This document shows positions 7,369 through 15,022 of a DNA stretch of 41,640 nt, piece by piece. Made by a program: the position numbers and the translations under genes. Each line of letters begins with the position of its first letter. Positions within the stretch are counted from its first letter, which is position 1. Under the pieces are notes generated by a model that was not told the origin of the DNA, did no database searches, and worked only from the letters and a program-made list of their open reading frames with translations. Source of the stretch: Pseudomonadota bacterium (GTDB lineage: Bacteria > Pseudomonadota > Gammaproteobacteria > Burkholderiales > Burkholderiaceae_C); the NCBI GenBank assembly GCA_030538605.1, contig JAUNTQ010000021.1:1-41640 (forward strand). Reading direction: 5' to 3'.

Positions 7369-8967
7369 ATGAAAAAGAGCATCCTGGCGCTCGGTGCTGC
7401 AGTTGCCGTGGGCGGCTTTGGTTTTGCTGGCGCTGCACATGCTGTGGCTTTCTTTGGTACGGGCACGACCGTGACCACCCCCCTGGCTGGCACGGTTCCT
7501 GCCACGGGTCTGCGTCTGAACGCAGGTGGCACCGGCCACATGCTGTACGCGCCTTACTTCACCACTCAGGCCAAGAACAGCACCCTGCTGAACATCACCA
7601 ACACCGACATGACCAACGGCAAGGCCGTCAAGGTTCGTTTCCGTGGTGCTGCCAACTCTGACGACGTGCTGGACTTCACCGTGTTCCTGTCGCCTGGCGA
7701 TGTGTGGACGGCTTCGCTGGTGCAAGACGCCAACGGCTTCTCCAACATCACCACTACCGACACGTCCTGCACGCTGCCCACCTCCTTCGGCAACGGCGTG
7801 GCCTTCAAGACCAACCGCGTGGCCAGCTACCTGGCAGCCGATGCCCAGGCAGCCCACACCCGCGAGGGTTATGTGGAAGTGCTGAACATGGCCGACATCG
7901 AGCCGAACGAAACCACTGGTTCGCTGTACCACAGCACCAAGCACGTCAACGGCGTGCCGCGCAACTGCAACGCCGCCATCCTGACCAGCACCATGCTGAA
8001 CACCACGGTGCTGGCTGATGCAGCCGCTGCTGCTGGCGTGGGCCTGTACGCCCCCACCGGTGGCCTGATGGGCTCGTGGGCCGTCATGAACCAGGAAAAA
8101 CTGGCCGTGTACGGCGGCGCGATGACCGCTGTGCAGGCAGTGGGTGCAGGCGACGCGAACGGCGCTGCCGCCATCGTGTTCGCACCCCAGGTGGGTTCGC
8201 CCATCGGTGCCGCACTGGACACAACTGCAACTGCAACGAACGGCACGACTGGCGGTATCAACGGTGCCACGGCTGACCCGCTGCTGCACGGCGGCTACGT
8301 GACCCCGCTGTGGTTCGATCTGCCCGACATGTCCACCCCGCTGGTGCCTGCTCAGTTTGCTCAGCCGCAAACCCAGGTGCTGGATCTGGCCGGTGCGCTG
8401 GCTCGCACGTCGGTGATCAACGAGTACGTGAACGCTGCTGGCGGTGCCGTGCCCATGGAAACCGACTGGGTGGTGTCGCAGCCGACCCGTCGCTACTACG
8501 CTGCCGTCGACTACGCCAGCTCCGCAACGGCAGCTCAGATCATCTGGAACGACGACATGACGGTCACCACCGCCAACGCGTTGAACGATGTGACGACGGC
8601 TCCTGCCGCGACGGCCAACCCCTATGCCATCCTGGTGAAAGAGTCCAACGGCTTCGGTCCCTTCGCCTGCCTGACGGCTGGTCTGTCCACGGCTGACCGT
8701 GAAGAAAACTTCACCTCCGCTGCTGCAGACTTCTCGCCCGGCACCACCAGCAACTACTGCGGTGAAGTGTTCACGCTGTCCTTCGGTGGCAACTCGGTGC
8801 TGAACGCATCGCTGAGCAACACCGCTGCCGAGGCGCAGGGCGCTGCTGGCTGGGGCCAACTGACGCTGGCCAACAGCGCTGAGCTGCCGATCGTGGGCTT
8901 TGCTGCCACGTCCATGCAGGGTGCCACCGGCAACTACGGCCTGACGCTGCCGTACCGCTGGAACTGA
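7369..8967 (+). CDS. Exported, probably abundant cell-surface protein
   Basis: A 532-residue protein with a clean Sec signal peptide (MKKSILALGAAVAVGGFG..., predicted cleavage after AAHA). The mature part is rich in Thr, Ala, Asn, Gly and Val, with repeated beta-type stretches (LLNITNTDMTNGKAVKVRF) and four cysteines (TSCTLP, RNCNA, FACLTAG, NYCGE) that could form two disulfides. No transmembrane or catalytic motif was seen. Its codons are restricted (CTG, GGT, AAC, GAC, CGT) and differ from the neighbours, the usual mark of a very highly expressed gene. Together with the strong ribosome site and terminator this suggests an S-layer-like or matrix protein. The position directly after the secretion operon makes it a candidate type II substrate, which is an inference. 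The ATG at 7369 is preferred because it starts the signal peptide. Confidence 0.72.
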   Translation: MKKSILALGAAVAVGGFGFAGAAHAVAFFGTGTTVTTPLAGTVPATGLRLNAGGTGHMLYAPYFTTQAKNSTLLNITNTDMTNGKAVKVRFRGAANSDDVLDFTVFLSPGDVWTASLVQDANGFSNITTTDTSCTLPTSFGNGVAFKTNRVASYLAADAQAAHTREGYVEVLNMADIEPNETTGSLYHSTKHVNGVPRNCNAAILTSTMLNTTVLADAAAAAGVGLYAPTGGLMGSWAVMNQEKLAVYGGAMTAVQAVGAGDANGAAAIVFAPQVGSPIGAALDTTATATNGTTGGINGATADPLLHGGYVTPLWFDLPDMSTPLVPAQFAQPQTQVLDLAGALARTSVINEYVNAAGGAVPMETDWVVSQPTRRYYAAVDYASSATAAQIIWNDDMTVTTANALNDVTTAPAATANPYAILVKESNGFGPFACLTAGLSTADREENFTSAAADFSPGTTSNYCGEVFTLSFGGNSVLNASLSNTAAEAQGAAGWGQLTLANSAELPIVGFAATSMQGATGNYGLTLPYRWN

Positions 8968-8979
8968 TTTGGCGGGTGA

Positions 8980-9059
8980 TGCCTGAAGGCAGGGTGGCGA
9001 AAGCGGCCCGGCCGTCAGGCAACACCGTCAGCCAGGTTTGCCAGCTCCAGGGCTGGCAA
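8980..9059 (+). other. Two 3'-UTR hairpins downstream of the surface-protein gene
   Basis: TGCCTGA (8980-8986) pairs with TCAGGCA (9015-9021), and TTGCCAGC (9038-9045) pairs with GCTGGCAA (9052-9059). They lie between the stop codon and the terminator at 9072 and could stabilise the 3' end of an abundant mRNA. Confidence 0.45.
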
Positions 9060-9071
9060 GCCAAGCCTTTG

Positions 9072-9104
9072 AAAAGGGTGGGAGTCAAATCCCACCCTTT
9101 TTTT
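9072..9104 (+). terminator. Strong intrinsic terminator
   Basis: AAAAGGGTGGGA (9072-9083) pairs perfectly with 9090-9101 over 12 bp around a 6-base loop, and a run of seven T ends at 9104. It closes the surface-protein transcript. Confidence 0.92.
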
Positions 9105-9254
9105 CCGTCTGCGACACGCTCTGCACGGGTGTGCTGCCTTGGCGTGCGGTGGACGGCCCTGGGAAATGGATTTGTCCCTTGTTGGGCATGAGGTCGCGTT
9201 TTTTTGTCGTGGCGAGCGTAGGTAACGGTTGGTGCTCGGAGTGAGTGCGACGCC

Positions 9255-10109
9255 ATGCGCACCCTGGTGTGTGCGGATCGGAAGGAAAGCCGCTTGGTGA
9301 TGAAGTCGGATGGGGCCTTGGGGGCCGAAGGGCGCTTGTTGTGGCGCATGCGCGCCTTGCTGGGCGTGATGGCGCGGCGCGAGCTGGTGGGGCGCGTGGC
9401 GGGCTCGGCGGGCGGGCTGCTGTGGGTGTGGCTGCCGCCGCTGGTGACGCTGGCGGTGTATTTTCTGGTGTTTGACTTGGTGTTCGGCATGCGCCTGGGC
9501 GAGCACGCGCCGACGCAGCGTGTGGGTGCCTACTTGGTGGTGGGCATGCTGCCGTGGATGATGTTTGCCGACGCGGTGCAGCGCGGCATGGGCGCGTTGC
9601 TGGAGGCGGGCAGCATGTTGCAGAAGAACCCGTTGCCGCCTGGGCTGTTCCCGGCGCGCACGGTGCTGGCCAGCGCGGCGGTGTTTGCGCCGCTGGTGCT
9701 GGGGCTGGTGTTGATTTACTACCCCTCGCACCGTCTGGGCGCGGGGGTGCTGGCGGTGCCGCTGCTGCTGGCAGCGCAGGTGCTGCTGGCGTTTTTGCTG
9801 GCCTATCTGCTGGCGGTGCTGGCGGCGGCGCTGCGCGACGTGGTGCAGGTGGTGAACCTGCTGCTGTCGCTGGGGGTGTTTTTGTCGCCCATTCTGTTTC
9901 CGTTGTCGATGTTTCCGCCCGCCTGGCGCTGGGTGCTGTGGCTCAACCCGATGACGGCGCCGGTGCTGGGCTACCAGGCGGCGCTGTTGCAGGGCGCGTG
10001 GCCGCCCATGCAGGTGTGGCTGGTGATGGGGCTGTGGCTGGCCGTGCTGGCCGTGCTGCTGTCGGTGGTGCTGGCGCGCAGCCGCGATCAGCTGGTGGAC
10101 TGGCTATGA
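9255..10109 (+). CDS. wzm: ABC-2 type polysaccharide export permease (Wzm-like)
   Basis: Membrane subunit of an ABC exporter that moves an undecaprenyl-linked glycan (O-antigen or capsule) across the inner membrane. The 284 residues contain about six hydrophobic helices, among them WVWLPPLVTLAVYFLVFDLV, LVLGLVLIYY, VLLAFLLAYLLAVLAAAL and VVNLLLSLGVFLSPILFPLS. The SPILFPLSMFPPAWRWVLWLNPM segment, split here at the Met-Phe boundary, is characteristic of ABC-2 permeases (family PF01061). The ATG at 9255 is used; a shorter start at 9300 is possible, and the extra 15 residues are not conserved-looking. Its stop overlaps the start of the ATPase gene (ATGA), so the two subunits are coupled. Confidence 0.85.
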   Translation: MRTLVCADRKESRLVMKSDGALGAEGRLLWRMRALLGVMARRELVGRVAGSAGGLLWVWLPPLVTLAVYFLVFDLVFGMRLGEHAPTQRVGAYLVVGMLPWMMFADAVQRGMGALLEAGSMLQKNPLPPGLFPARTVLASAAVFAPLVLGLVLIYYPSHRLGAGVLAVPLLLAAQVLLAFLLAYLLAVLAAALRDVVQVVNLLLSLGVFLSPILFPLSMFPPAWRWVLWLNPMTAPVLGYQAALLQGAWPPMQVWLVMGLWLAVLAVLLSVVLARSRDQLVDWL

Positions 10110-11425
10110 GCGCGCCGGAGTTGATCGAGGGGGCTTCGCTCCATGGGGTCTCGCCAGGCGCTGTGCCGGGCCACGCTCCGGTGTCGCCCGGCGCGCACGC
10201 TGCCGCTGTGCCGCTGCGCCTGGCGGGTGTGGGCAAGGAGTACAAGCTGTACGACTCGCCGCGCGCGCGGCTGAAGGCGCTGCTGACGGGGCGCGCGCTG
10301 CACCGCAGCCATTGGGCGCTGCGGGACGTGTCGTTCGAGCTGGCGTGCGGGCAGTGCCTGGGTGTGGTGGGCAGCAACGGCGCGGGCAAGAGCACCTTGC
10401 TCAAGCTCATCACGGGCACCTTGCAGCCGTCGGTCGGGCAGGTGCTGCGCACGGGCCGCGTCACCGCGATTCTGGAGCTGGGGGCGGGCTTTCACCCCGA
10501 GTTCACGGGGCGGCAGAACCTGTACTTTGGCGGCAGCCTGATCGGCATCACGCCCGAGCAGATGCGCGCGCTGGAGCCGGAGGTGCTGGCCTTTGCCGAG
10601 ATTGGTGAGGCGATCGACCGGCCGGTGAAGACGTATTCGTCCGGCATGACGGTGCGGCTGGCCTTTGCGCTGGTGACGGCGGTGGAGCCTGATTTGCTCA
10701 TCATCGACGAGGCGCTGGCGGTGGGCGACCAGCACTTTCAGAAAAAGTGCATCGACCGCATCGCGCAGTTTCGCCGCAACGGCTGCACCATCCTGTTTTG
10801 CTCGCACAGCCCCTACCACGTGCGCCACCTGTGCGACGTGGCGCTGTGGCTCGACCAGGGGCGCATGCAGGCTTTCGGGCCGACCGAGGCGGTGCTGGGC
10901 GCTTACGAGAAGCACTCGCGCCTGCTGGATGCGGCCAGCACCGACGAGCAGGCGGCGGACGCGAACGGCCCGGCGGCGGCAACGCCTTACGAGCGCGGGC
11001 CGGAATCGGCCATGATCGTCTCGTGCGAGATTGAAGGCTTGGCGGAGAGCGAAGCGGGCGACGCGCCGGGCGCGCCGCGCCTGCTTCAGGCACGCGACCT
11101 GGTGGCCACCATCACCGTGCGGGGCAAGGGCAACGAGCGGCCCCACATCGGCTTCATGATCGAGCAGGATCGGGGGGTGGGCATCACCTCGCTGGCCACG
11201 CATGAAGACGGCGCGGCGCCGGTGCAGGTGGGCGAGCGCACGTGGCGCTCGGTGCTGACGTTTCCCGACCTGCCGCTGCACACGGGGGACTACGTGGTGA
11301 GCGTCTTTCTGTTCGACGAAAGCGGGCTGGTGACGTATGACCTGTGGTTCAAGTTCATGACCTTTCGCTTCGTGACGCCGACGCTGATGCCGGGGCTGGT
11401 GCGGCTGCCGCACCATTGGGGATGA
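10106..11425 (+). CDS. wzt: Polysaccharide ABC exporter ATPase with carbohydrate-binding C-domain (Wzt-like)
   Basis: ATP-binding subunit of the Wzm/Wzt exporter, 439 residues. The nucleotide-binding domain (about 35-270) has Walker A GSNGAGKST, the motif LELGAGFHPEFTGRQN typical of Wzt/TagH-type ATPases, signature YSSGM, Walker B LLIIDEAL and the switch His in CSHSPYH. After a variable linker, residues about 300-439 form a beta-rich domain (GIGFMIEQDRGVGITSL-like, HTGDYVVSVFLFDES) matching the Wzt C-terminal domain that recognises the finished glycan. No glycosyltransferases lie in the window, so the rest of the pathway must be elsewhere. Confidence 0.9.
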   Translation: MSAPELIEGASLHGVSPGAVPGHAPVSPGAHAAAVPLRLAGVGKEYKLYDSPRARLKALLTGRALHRSHWALRDVSFELACGQCLGVVGSNGAGKSTLLKLITGTLQPSVGQVLRTGRVTAILELGAGFHPEFTGRQNLYFGGSLIGITPEQMRALEPEVLAFAEIGEAIDRPVKTYSSGMTVRLAFALVTAVEPDLLIIDEALAVGDQHFQKKCIDRIAQFRRNGCTILFCSHSPYHVRHLCDVALWLDQGRMQAFGPTEAVLGAYEKHSRLLDAASTDEQAADANGPAAATPYERGPESAMIVSCEIEGLAESEAGDAPGAPRLLQARDLVATITVRGKGNERPHIGFMIEQDRGVGITSLATHEDGAAPVQVGERTWRSVLTFPDLPLHTGDYVVSVFLFDESGLVTYDLWFKFMTFRFVTPTLMPGLVRLPHHWG

Positions 11426-11471
11426 GGTGCTTCAAGGCATCTGTAGCTGAACCGAGAACAATCAGGTTTTC

Positions 11472-11552
11472 GTCATTCCCGGGCAGGCGGGAATCCAGCG
11501 TTCGCGCAGGTGCTGTGGCTGGATTCCCGCCTGCGCGGGAATGACAGTTTTT
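11472..11552 (+). terminator. Dispersed inverted repeat acting as a likely terminator of wzt
   Basis: GTCATTCCCGGGCAGGCGGG... (11472-11498) pairs with the matching arm at 11519-11545 over about 27 bp, and six T follow at 11547-11552. The sequence belongs to the widespread 'GTCATTCCCGCG...GGGAATCCAG' repeat class of proteobacteria. Here its position and T-run make it a probable terminator. Confidence 0.65.
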
Positions 11553-11568
11553 TGCTGGATCGAGTGTC

Positions 11569-11601
11569 GCAGGCTGGTTAGGGTGCCAAGCGAAACCCGG
11601 C
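11569..11601. repeat. Half copy of the GAGCGAAACCC palindromic element
   Basis: GCAGGCTGGTTAGGGTGCC followed by AAGCGAAACCCGGC resembles only the left arm of the full elements at 13517, 31858 and 34179. The right arm is absent. Confidence 0.45.
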
Positions 11602-11633
11602 TTGCATTGTTTGAACAGCCGAGAGGAGAAACG

Positions 11634-12563
11634 ATGGTATTGCAGCAATTGCTGGATGTGACCGCTGCCGGTGCGCCGGCAGCCGATGAGGCGCAGGCGG
11701 CGCTGGCGCGCGGGCGCGCGGCGCTGGCGGCGGGCGAGCGCGATGCGGCGGCGGTGGCGCTGCGCATGGCGGCGCTGTCGCCGGCCACGCAGCTGGAGGC
11801 CTACAACCTGGCAGAGGCGCATGCGCTGCCGGGCGCGTTTGGCGAGTGGATGGGGCTGGAGACGCGCATCGACCCACAGGACGATGTGTATGGCTTTTTC
11901 ACCGGGCACGGCACCTGGTCAAGCCCCATGCGCGATTACCTGGCCGATGGCTGGCGCACGCTGTCGGAGCTGCTGCTGCTGCTGGAGCGCGCGGGCAAGC
12001 CGCTGGCGGGCTGCGGGCAGGTGCTGGAGTTCGCCAGCGGGCACGGGCGCTTCACGCGGCATCTGGTGAAAGCGCTGGGGCCTGAGCGGCTGACGGTGTC
12101 GGACGTGGTGCCGCAGGCGGTGGCGTTTTCCACGCAGCATTTCGGCGTGCGGGGGGTGGTGTCGGTTGCCGATCCGGCGCAGCTGGGTTTGCCGGGGCGC
12201 TATGACCTGGTGTTCGTGCTGTCCTTGTTCAGCCACCTGCCGCGCGCCACCTGGGGGCGCTGGCTGCACGCGCTGTGGCAGGCGGTGGCGCCGGGCGGCG
12301 TGCTGGTGTTCACCACGCATGGCGAATACGCGGTGCAGCGCGCCGGGGTGGGGCTGGATGGCGAGGGCTTTCACTTCGTGGCGCAGAGCGAGTCGCACGC
12401 GATTTCGGCGCAGGAATACGGCACTGCGTTCACGTCGGCGGCTTTCGTGCAGGCGCGCGTGGACGAGCTGCTGCCGCCGCCGGTGCGGGTGGAGCACGCG
12501 CCGGCGTGGTTCTGGGCGCACCAAGATGCATTTGTGCTGCAAAAAGGGGAGGACGCGGCATGA
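11634..12563 (+). CDS. SAM-dependent methyltransferase, first of a tandem pair
   Basis: A 309-residue soluble protein. Residues about 15-60 form an Ala-rich helical (TPR-like) head. A class I methyltransferase fold follows, with motif I VLEFASGHGRFTRHL near residue 132, an acidic strand end at LTVSDVVPQA, and the core strand YDLVFVLSLFSHLP. The ATG at 11634 has GAGGAG at 11623-11628. It is paralogous along its whole length to the next gene and its stop overlaps that gene's start (ATGA). Lying directly behind wzm-wzt, it probably methylates a sugar or the non-reducing end of the exported glycan. Substrate and acceptor are not readable from sequence. Confidence 0.8.
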   Translation: MVLQQLLDVTAAGAPAADEAQAALARGRAALAAGERDAAAVALRMAALSPATQLEAYNLAEAHALPGAFGEWMGLETRIDPQDDVYGFFTGHGTWSSPMRDYLADGWRTLSELLLLLERAGKPLAGCGQVLEFASGHGRFTRHLVKALGPERLTVSDVVPQAVAFSTQHFGVRGVVSVADPAQLGLPGRYDLVFVLSLFSHLPRATWGRWLHALWQAVAPGGVLVFTTHGEYAVQRAGVGLDGEGFHFVAQSESHAISAQEYGTAFTSAAFVQARVDELLPPPVRVEHAPAWFWAHQDAFVLQKGEDAA

Positions 12564-13441
12564 GCGAGCCATGGACGAACGCGGCGGCGCTGTTGGCCGA
12601 GGGCGAGGCGGCGCTGGCGCGGGGCGATCTGGCTGCTGCCGCCGAGGCGCTGACGGCGGCGCGCGGCCATGCGGCGACGCGGCTGGCGGCACACAACCTG
12701 ATCGAGCGCCACCGCCTGCCGGGCGCTTTTGCCGAATGGATGGGGGTGGGCTGCGAGATTTCGCCGCACGACGACATTTACCGCTTCTTCGACGGGCACC
12801 CCACCTCGGTCAACCCGCTGCGCGACTACCTGGCCGATGGCTGGCGCACGCTGTCGGAGCTGATGCTGCTGCTGGAGCAGGTGGACAGGCCGCTGGCGCG
12901 CATGGCCCAGGTGCTGGAATTTGCCAGCGGGCATGGGCGTTTCACGCGGCATCTGGTGAGAGCGTTGGACGCTGATCGCGTCACGGTGTCGGACGTGGTG
13001 CCCGATGCCGTGGCCTTTGCGCAGGGCACGCTGGGCGTGTCGGGCTTCGTTTCCAGCGCGCGGCCCGAAGACCTGAGCTGGCCGCAGCGCTACGACCTGG
13101 TGTTCGTGCTGTCGCTGTTCAGCCACCTGCCGCTGCAAAGCTGGGGGCGCTGGTTGCAGCGGCTGTATGAGGCGCTGGCCCCCGGCGGGCTGCTGGTGTT
13201 CTCCACCCACGGCACCGAGGCCGCGCGCCGCGCGCAGGTGACGCTGGACGATGACGGCTACTTCTTCGCGCCGTCGAGCGAATCCACCGCCATCGACGCC
13301 CAGGAGTACGGCACGGCCTTCACCGACGAGGCCTTCGTGCGCGCCCGCCTGCGCGAGCACATGGGCGAAGACGCCCTGCTGCGCCACGCGCCGGTGTGGT
13401 TCTGGCACCACCAGGATGCGTGGGTGCTGCGGCGAGGGTGA
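12560..13441 (+). CDS. SAM-dependent methyltransferase, second of a tandem pair
   Basis: A 293-residue paralogue of the preceding gene. The shared landmarks appear in the same order: PGAFAEWMGV, RDYLADGWRTLSELMLLLE, motif I VLEFASGHGRFTRHLV, YDLVFVLSLFSHLP, PGGLLVFSTHG, QEYGTAFTDEAFV and the C-terminal APVWFWHHQDAWVL. It differs mainly in the N-terminal helical head and in the acceptor-side loops, as expected after duplication and substrate divergence. It is probably co-transcribed with its partner. The likely substrate is the surface polysaccharide, by context only. Confidence 0.8.
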   Translation: MSEPWTNAAALLAEGEAALARGDLAAAAEALTAARGHAATRLAAHNLIERHRLPGAFAEWMGVGCEISPHDDIYRFFDGHPTSVNPLRDYLADGWRTLSELMLLLEQVDRPLARMAQVLEFASGHGRFTRHLVRALDADRVTVSDVVPDAVAFAQGTLGVSGFVSSARPEDLSWPQRYDLVFVLSLFSHLPLQSWGRWLQRLYEALAPGGLLVFSTHGTEAARRAQVTLDDDGYFFAPSSESTAIDAQEYGTAFTDEAFVRARLREHMGEDALLRHAPVWFWHHQDAWVLRRG

Positions 13442-13516
13442 CACTTCCCTGCGCCGCCTTCGGCGTCATTCGCCGGGGACGGCATTCGCGCCGAACAGGC
13501 CAGCCACCGCCTCGCG

Positions 13517-13592
13517 GGCTGGGTAGAGCGCCGAGCGAAACCCGGCGTTCTCGCTGGCCGTGTTGCTGGGTTTCGCGGCGCTCTGCCCAGCC
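13517..13592. repeat. GAGCGAAACCC palindromic element, copy 1
   Basis: The left arm GGCTGGGTAGAGCGCCGAGC then GAAACCC (13517-13543) pairs with the right arm 13568-13592 with few mismatches. The same design recurs at 31858-31940 and 34179-34262. Confidence 0.75.
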
Positions 13593-13751
13593 TGCGCAAA
13601 TGTGCGCATGATTTATGGCCAACCCCATCAACAAGCCGACAGATTTTTGGCTGTTGGCTCCTTCCCCCGCTGGGAGAGCGCGGGGGTGAGGGCAAACCAC
13701 CCTCGCTTGCCTGTGCGCCTGGTGTGGTGAATAAACGAATTTAAAAATAGG

Positions 13752-13827
13752 AGCTGCTTGCGTATGGTTTAATTTATTTTCAGATATAAAAGTATCTAAA
13801 AATGTTTTAAAACGTGCGCAAGAAGCT
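13752..13827. repeat. 76-nt AT-rich hairpin element, copy 1
   Basis: AGCTGCTTGCGTATGGTTTA at the left pairs with the right arm ending in ACGTGCGCAAGAAGCT. The centre is AGATATAAAAGTATCT. Two further copies of exactly 76 nt lie at 36297-36372 and 41488-41563. Confidence 0.8.
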
Positions 13828-13836
13828 ATCTTTATA

Positions 13837-14334
13837 TCAATCTCTGGCCTGCGCGCTTGCCAGCAGGCCACGCAGGGCATGGGCCACGGTCTGCGTGCGC
13901 ACGGCGGCGCGCTCACCTGCGAAGTGGTGGCATTCGGCGGTGGTGGTGCCCTGCACGCACCAGGCCAGCCACACGGTGCCGACGGGTTTGGCGGGGCTGC
14001 CGCCGCCCGGCCCGGCGATGCCGGTGACAGCCACGCTGGCCTGCACGTGAGATCGCGCCAATGCGCCTTCGGCCATGGCGCGGGCCACGGCTTCGCTGAC
14101 CGCGCCGTGGGTGTCGATGAGCGTGGCGGGCACGCCCAGCAGCTCGGTCTTGGCGGCGTTGCTGTAGGTGACGAAGCCGCGCTCGAACCAGTCGCTGCTG
14201 CCCGCCAGATCGGTGCAGGCGGCGGCAATCAGGCCGCCGGTGCAGCTTTCGGCGGTGGACATCAGCCAGCCGCGTGCGCGCAGGCGCTGGGCCAGCGCGG
14301 CCACGCAGTCGCCGGATGCGGGGTTGGGCGGCAT
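13837..14334 (-). CDS. pncC: Nicotinamide-nucleotide amidohydrolase PncC (CinA C-terminal domain type)
   Basis: A 165-residue single-domain CinA_C protein that deamidates NMN to nicotinate mononucleotide in pyridine-nucleotide recycling. Family motifs are present in order: STAESCTGGLIAAACTDLAG (active-site Ser in SCTGG), GFVTYSNAAKTELLGV, GAVSEAVARAMAEGA, and AVTGIAGPGGGSPAKPVGTV. The length is normal for the stand-alone enzyme; the N-terminal COG1058 domain of full CinA is absent. The ATG at 14334 lies 8 bases after the pgpA stop, so the two genes form one transcription unit, an arrangement common in related bacteria. Confidence 0.92.
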   Translation of the reverse strand: MPPNPASGDCVAALAQRLRARGWLMSTAESCTGGLIAAACTDLAGSSDWFERGFVTYSNAAKTELLGVPATLIDTHGAVSEAVARAMAEGALARSHVQASVAVTGIAGPGGGSPAKPVGTVWLAWCVQGTTTAECHHFAGERAAVRTQTVAHALRGLLASAQARD

Positions 14335-14342
14335 GGGCGGCG

Positions 14343-14984
14343 CTACCAGCGCACCCATAGCGCCAGCACGAGCAGCGTGCAGAAGGCGGCCACCAGGTCG
14401 TCGAGCACGATGCCGAAGCCGCCCAGCCAGCCGCGCGCGCCGTGCAGCAGGCGGTCGGCCCAGCCGACGGGGCCGGGCTTGGCTGCGTCGAAAAAGCGGA
14501 ACAGCGCGAACGCGGCCAGCTGCGCCCAGAAGCCGGCGGGCGTCCACAGCCACAGCACGAGCCAGAAGGCCACCACTTCGTCGATGACGATGGCGCCGGG
14601 GTCAGCGGTGCGCAAGTGGCGCGCGGTGACGGCGGAAGCCCACACCGACAGCACCAGCGTGAGCGCGATCACCACGCCTTGCACCGTGGCCGACGCATCG
14701 GCCAGCAGCAGCGCCCACACCAGCCAGGCCCAGAGCGTGCCCACGGTGCCCGCGGCCAGCGGCGACAGGCCCGCGCCAAAGGCCAGGGCAATCATGTGCG
14801 CGGGGTGCGCGCGCAGGAAGGCGGCGCCCGGGCGCACGGTGCCGGCCGAGGGCGGGCCGGCGGTGTGGCCCAGCGGCTCAAGCGGCGTGGCCCGCGCGCC
14901 GACAGCCGGCGCGGCGGGCGCGGCAGACAGTGCGTGCGGCTGCACGTCGGTCACGTCGTCACGCGGGGTGTCGGCCAGGGGCAT
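14343..14984 (-). CDS. pgpA: Phosphatidylglycerophosphatase A
   Basis: A 213-residue integral inner-membrane phosphatase that converts phosphatidylglycerol phosphate to phosphatidylglycerol. After an Ala/Pro-rich N-terminal extension of about 60 residues come GLSPLAAGTVGTLWAWLVWA, a second helix, the acidic motif DPGAIVIDEVVAFWLVLWLW, the FRFFDAAKPGPVGWADRL motif and a last helix GIVLDDLVAAFCTLLVLAL. The acidic residues in these motifs bind Mg. The N-terminal extension is longer than in many homologues; the ATG at 14984 is the plausible start, but an internal start cannot be excluded. It is followed closely by pncC. Confidence 0.92.
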   Translation of the reverse strand: MPLADTPRDDVTDVQPHALSAAPAAPAVGARATPLEPLGHTAGPPSAGTVRPGAAFLRAHPAHMIALAFGAGLSPLAAGTVGTLWAWLVWALLLADASATVQGVVIALTLVLSVWASAVTARHLRTADPGAIVIDEVVAFWLVLWLWTPAGFWAQLAAFALFRFFDAAKPGPVGWADRLLHGARGWLGGFGIVLDDLVAAFCTLLVLALWVRW

Positions 14985-15022
14985 GGGGCGGTGCGAGGTG
15001 TGGCGCGAGGGGTGTGCCGGGC

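Larger units (their letters stand above)
13442..13836. other. Convergent intergenic region filled with dispersed repeats
   Basis: No gene is visible. The region holds a GAGCGAAACCC palindrome (13517-13592), a GC-rich fragment of the CCCCCGCTGGGAGAGCGCGGGGG type (about 13661-13687), and the 76-nt AT-rich hairpin (13752-13827). The last probably separates the convergent methyltransferase and pncC transcripts. Confidence 0.6.
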
